Shown: positions 62,682 through 64,000 of the stretch, piece by piece
How the letters are laid out: every line of letters starts with the position of its first letter
Position numbering within the stretch: position 1 is the first letter of the stretch
Origin: Bdellovibrionales bacterium CG10_big_fil_rev_8_21_14_0_10_45_34
GTDB taxonomy: Bacteria > Bdellovibrionota > Bdellovibrionia > Bdellovibrionales > 1-14-0-10-45-34
Length of the DNA: 64,000 nt
Assembly: GCA_002778785.1 (NCBI GenBank)
Contig: PEZS01000011.1
Coordinates: forward strand, 352,868 to 416,867
Direction: 5' to 3'
The notes under the pieces: model-generated
Told to the model about the DNA's origin: nothing
Databases searched by the model: none
The model's input: the letters and a program-made list of their open reading frames with translations, nothing else
Made by a program: the position numbers and the translations under genes

Positions 62682-63397
62682 TGATTGGGCAGATGACCCT
62701 TGCCGTACTCGCTGGAGCGGTTACTACGCTCTCGCCTTGTGTGATTCCAGTCATACCGCTGGTTGTGGGCGGCGCTTCGCACTCGGCAAGGTTTGGCCCA
62801 CTTTATCTGCTCTTAGGACTTGTGACTTCATTTACTCTCACAGGGACATTTGCGGCGGCCCTTTTATTTAAACTAGGACTTCCGCCAGATATGTTAACCC
62901 AAGGGGCAGCAGTCCTTTTAATTCTGGTCGGTGCTTTTTTATTTTTTTCCTTTCTTGATAATCTGTTTAAGTCTTCAACTGATGGTTTGTCTCAGTGGGC
63001 AAATAACTTTATCAGTACACATAAGCTCTCTGGCCCTTTAGGGCAGTTTACCATTGGTGCACTTATTGGGCTTATTTGGGCGCCTTGTACGGGCCCAACA
63101 CTCGGCGCGGCAATTTCCTTGGCTTCGCAAGGTGAAAATCTCTTTGAATCATTTGTTGTGATGCTTTCCTTCTCGCTTGGCGCTTGCTTGCCATTAGGAG
63201 TCTATGGCTCTGTTGCAAACCTGTGGGTCAAACGAAAGGGGCAAATTATTAAATTCGGCCAGGGTTTAAGAAAGGCCGTGGCGTTATTGTTTATTTTCGT
63301 GGGCGTTTCAATTTTACTTGGGTGGCATAAAGCGCTTGAAACTTGGCTGCTCGGGCATCTTCCTGAATGGTGGGTGAACTTGATCACTCGATTCTAA
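62681..63397 (+). CDS. CcdA/DsbD-type membrane thiol-disulfide transporter
   Basis: This 238-residue protein has six or seven helices with the conserved Cys pairs in LSPCVIPVIPLVVGG and IWAPCTGPTLGAAIS, the two redox Cys of CcdA. It passes electrons from cytoplasmic thioredoxin to periplasmic partners, here probably the neighbouring CPTC protein. Its start overlaps the thioredoxin stop by one base. Confidence 0.86.
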   Translation: MIGQMTLAVLAGAVTTLSPCVIPVIPLVVGGASHSARFGPLYLLLGLVTSFTLTGTFAAALLFKLGLPPDMLTQGAAVLLILVGAFLFFSFLDNLFKSSTDGLSQWANNFISTHKLSGPLGQFTIGALIGLIWAPCTGPTLGAAISLASQGENLFESFVVMLSFSLGACLPLGVYGSVANLWVKRKGQIIKFGQGLRKAVALLFIFVGVSILLGWHKALETWLLGHLPEWWVNLITRF

Positions 63398-63401
63398 TAG
63401 A

Positions 63402-63860
63402 TTAGCAGATATTTGAGTCTACAACTCGATCATGAATTCTCCTCACGGTTGAGTGATACCAGAGAGTCTGGCCTGCGGGGGTTTCGATCCCGCGATTTGA
63501 CAGCCAATCGGAAATTTTCTGATAAGACCAGCCTGCCTTTCTTTTGCATAAAATGCTTTCGATAACCATACGTTCCCGAACATGTGGTACACGTTTACCG
63601 TTCTCCATTTTCGTACCGTAAGTGAGCCAACCCGAGGGCTGCTTTTTCTTCTTAATGTCAAATCGATCAAGGGCCGCGTTTATACACGAATGACCGCACC
63701 CAATGAGGACAGCAATCTGCCTAGCAGTGAGCCCTTCAACAGTGTATTTTTGATTGAGGAAGGCTTTGTTTCTAAAAAGTGGCGTTGTTGAAACCGTTGA
63801 TTTTATTGTAAGATGCTTTGAGGACAGGTTCAGAAAATCAGTCTGGAAGCTGTCCACCAT
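63402..63860 (-). CDS. recombinase C-terminal-domain-like protein
   Basis: This 152-residue protein has an HTH-like segment (LTARQIAVLIGCGHSCINA) and a C-terminal part with CKRKAGWSYQKISDWLSNRG, then GIETPAGQTLWYHSTVRRI. The order of motifs (GKRVPH, G.S...I...L...GI....G..W) is the same as in the fragment at 56388-56850. Its start lies beside the IS481 end and beside CCACCATTTAC, which loosely resembles the attachment core. It may be the C-terminal piece of another split recombinase. It ends 4 bp after the convergent ccdA gene. Confidence 0.6.
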   Translation of the reverse strand: MVDSFQTDFLNLSSKHLTIKSTVSTTPLFRNKAFLNQKYTVEGLTARQIAVLIGCGHSCINAALDRFDIKKKKQPSGWLTYGTKMENGKRVPHVRERMVIESILCKRKAGWSYQKISDWLSNRGIETPAGQTLWYHSTVRRIHDRVVDSNIC

Positions 63861-63874
63861 TTACTTTTGGGTAT

Positions 63875-64000
63875 ATTCCGGACACATGGGTAACAGATTA
63901 TTCTTGATACATAGGTTACACTTTTGAGGCAAAGGGATTTGGCCCTGGCTCAAATCTTTTGCTCTTTTCATCAAAATATCCCATTTCATAATCCATAAAA
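63875..64000 (-). mobile_element. IS481-family element, copy 2 (left end only)
   Basis: The repeat GGACACATGGGTAACAG and a second unit GATACATAGGTTACACTTTT match the ends of copy 1. The element runs off the window. Confidence 0.75.
63916..64000 (-). CDS. IS481-family transposase, C-terminal end (partial)
   Basis: The last codons before the stop at 63916-63918 read FMDYEMGYFDEKSKRFEP, which match FMDYDLGYFDTDSCRFEP in copy 1. The two are related but not identical, so they are different members or old copies. The rest lies outside the window. Confidence 0.85.
   Translation of the reverse strand, partial: FMDYEMGYFDEKSKRFEPGPNPFASKV

Overview
The window looks like chromosome from a Bdellovibrio-like bacterium (phylum Bdellovibrionota, a moderately low-GC member). 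The evidence is indirect: a lipoprotein with an FQNC-type lipobox, a CFI-box protein, many two-component genes, and the bacterial order rpsB-tsf-pyrH-frr-uppS-cdsA. No 16S rRNA or other decisive marker is present, so the assignment is an inference.

Left chromosomal part (1-18107). A secreted HExxH metalloprotease and a hotdog thioesterase come first. A tightly overlapping signalling operon follows: 7TMR-DISM histidine kinase, family-3 solute-binding protein, second histidine kinase, single-domain response regulator. On the minus strand is the translation and envelope operon rpsB-tsf-pyrH-frr-uppS-cdsA, with a nested hairpin in the rpsB leader. Then come a Rossmann-like protein, a CFI-box protein, a ROK kinase, a small lipoprotein, an aldehyde dehydrogenase and the tmRNA gene ssrA.

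Integrated element (about 38.7 kb, 18102-56850). A large serine recombinase has integrated at the 3' end of ssrA. The 15-bp direct repeat CCACCAAATCTTACG marks attL and attR. Joining the inner ends rebuilds a 50-bp attP with perfect 12-bp inverted arms. attP lies inside the recombinase reading frame. In the circular form the recombinase (residues 1-582) continues in frame into the ORF at the right end, giving about 730 aa with an extra HTH-like C-terminal domain. In the integrated form that domain is cut off and replaced by codons antisense to ssrA. A TIR gene, an XRE gene and the recombinase form an operon below a perfect 26-bp palindrome. Next are two lipoproteins, a replication-relaxation-like protein, an FtsK-like coupling ATPase and a VirB/Trb type IV secretion operon (VirB2, 3, 4, 5, 6, 8, 9, 10). 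I see no VirB11 and no classical relaxase. A second overlapping operon resembles a sensing cassette: oligopeptide-binding protein, histidine kinase, sigma-54 activator, alpha/beta hydrolase, small secreted protein, ICMT-like methyltransferase. On the plus strand is the defence cargo: a complete type 1 BREX locus (brxA, brxB, brxC, pglX, pglZ, brxL) behind a small HTH gene, then a SIR2-HerA pair in which herA has an in-frame TAA.

Right part (56851-64000). An IS481-family element abuts attR. Beyond it is a metal/redox stress locus: DoxX, a three-repeat cysteine-rich peptide precursor, its MNIO (DUF692) and DUF2063 partners, an ECF sigma factor with a zinc anti-sigma protein, and AhpD-like, periplasmic thioredoxin and CcdA genes. 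Three promoters share GTAA-N18-CACTWA, so these genes are probably one ECF regulon. The window ends with a relative of the recombinase C-terminal domain and the edge of a second IS481 copy.
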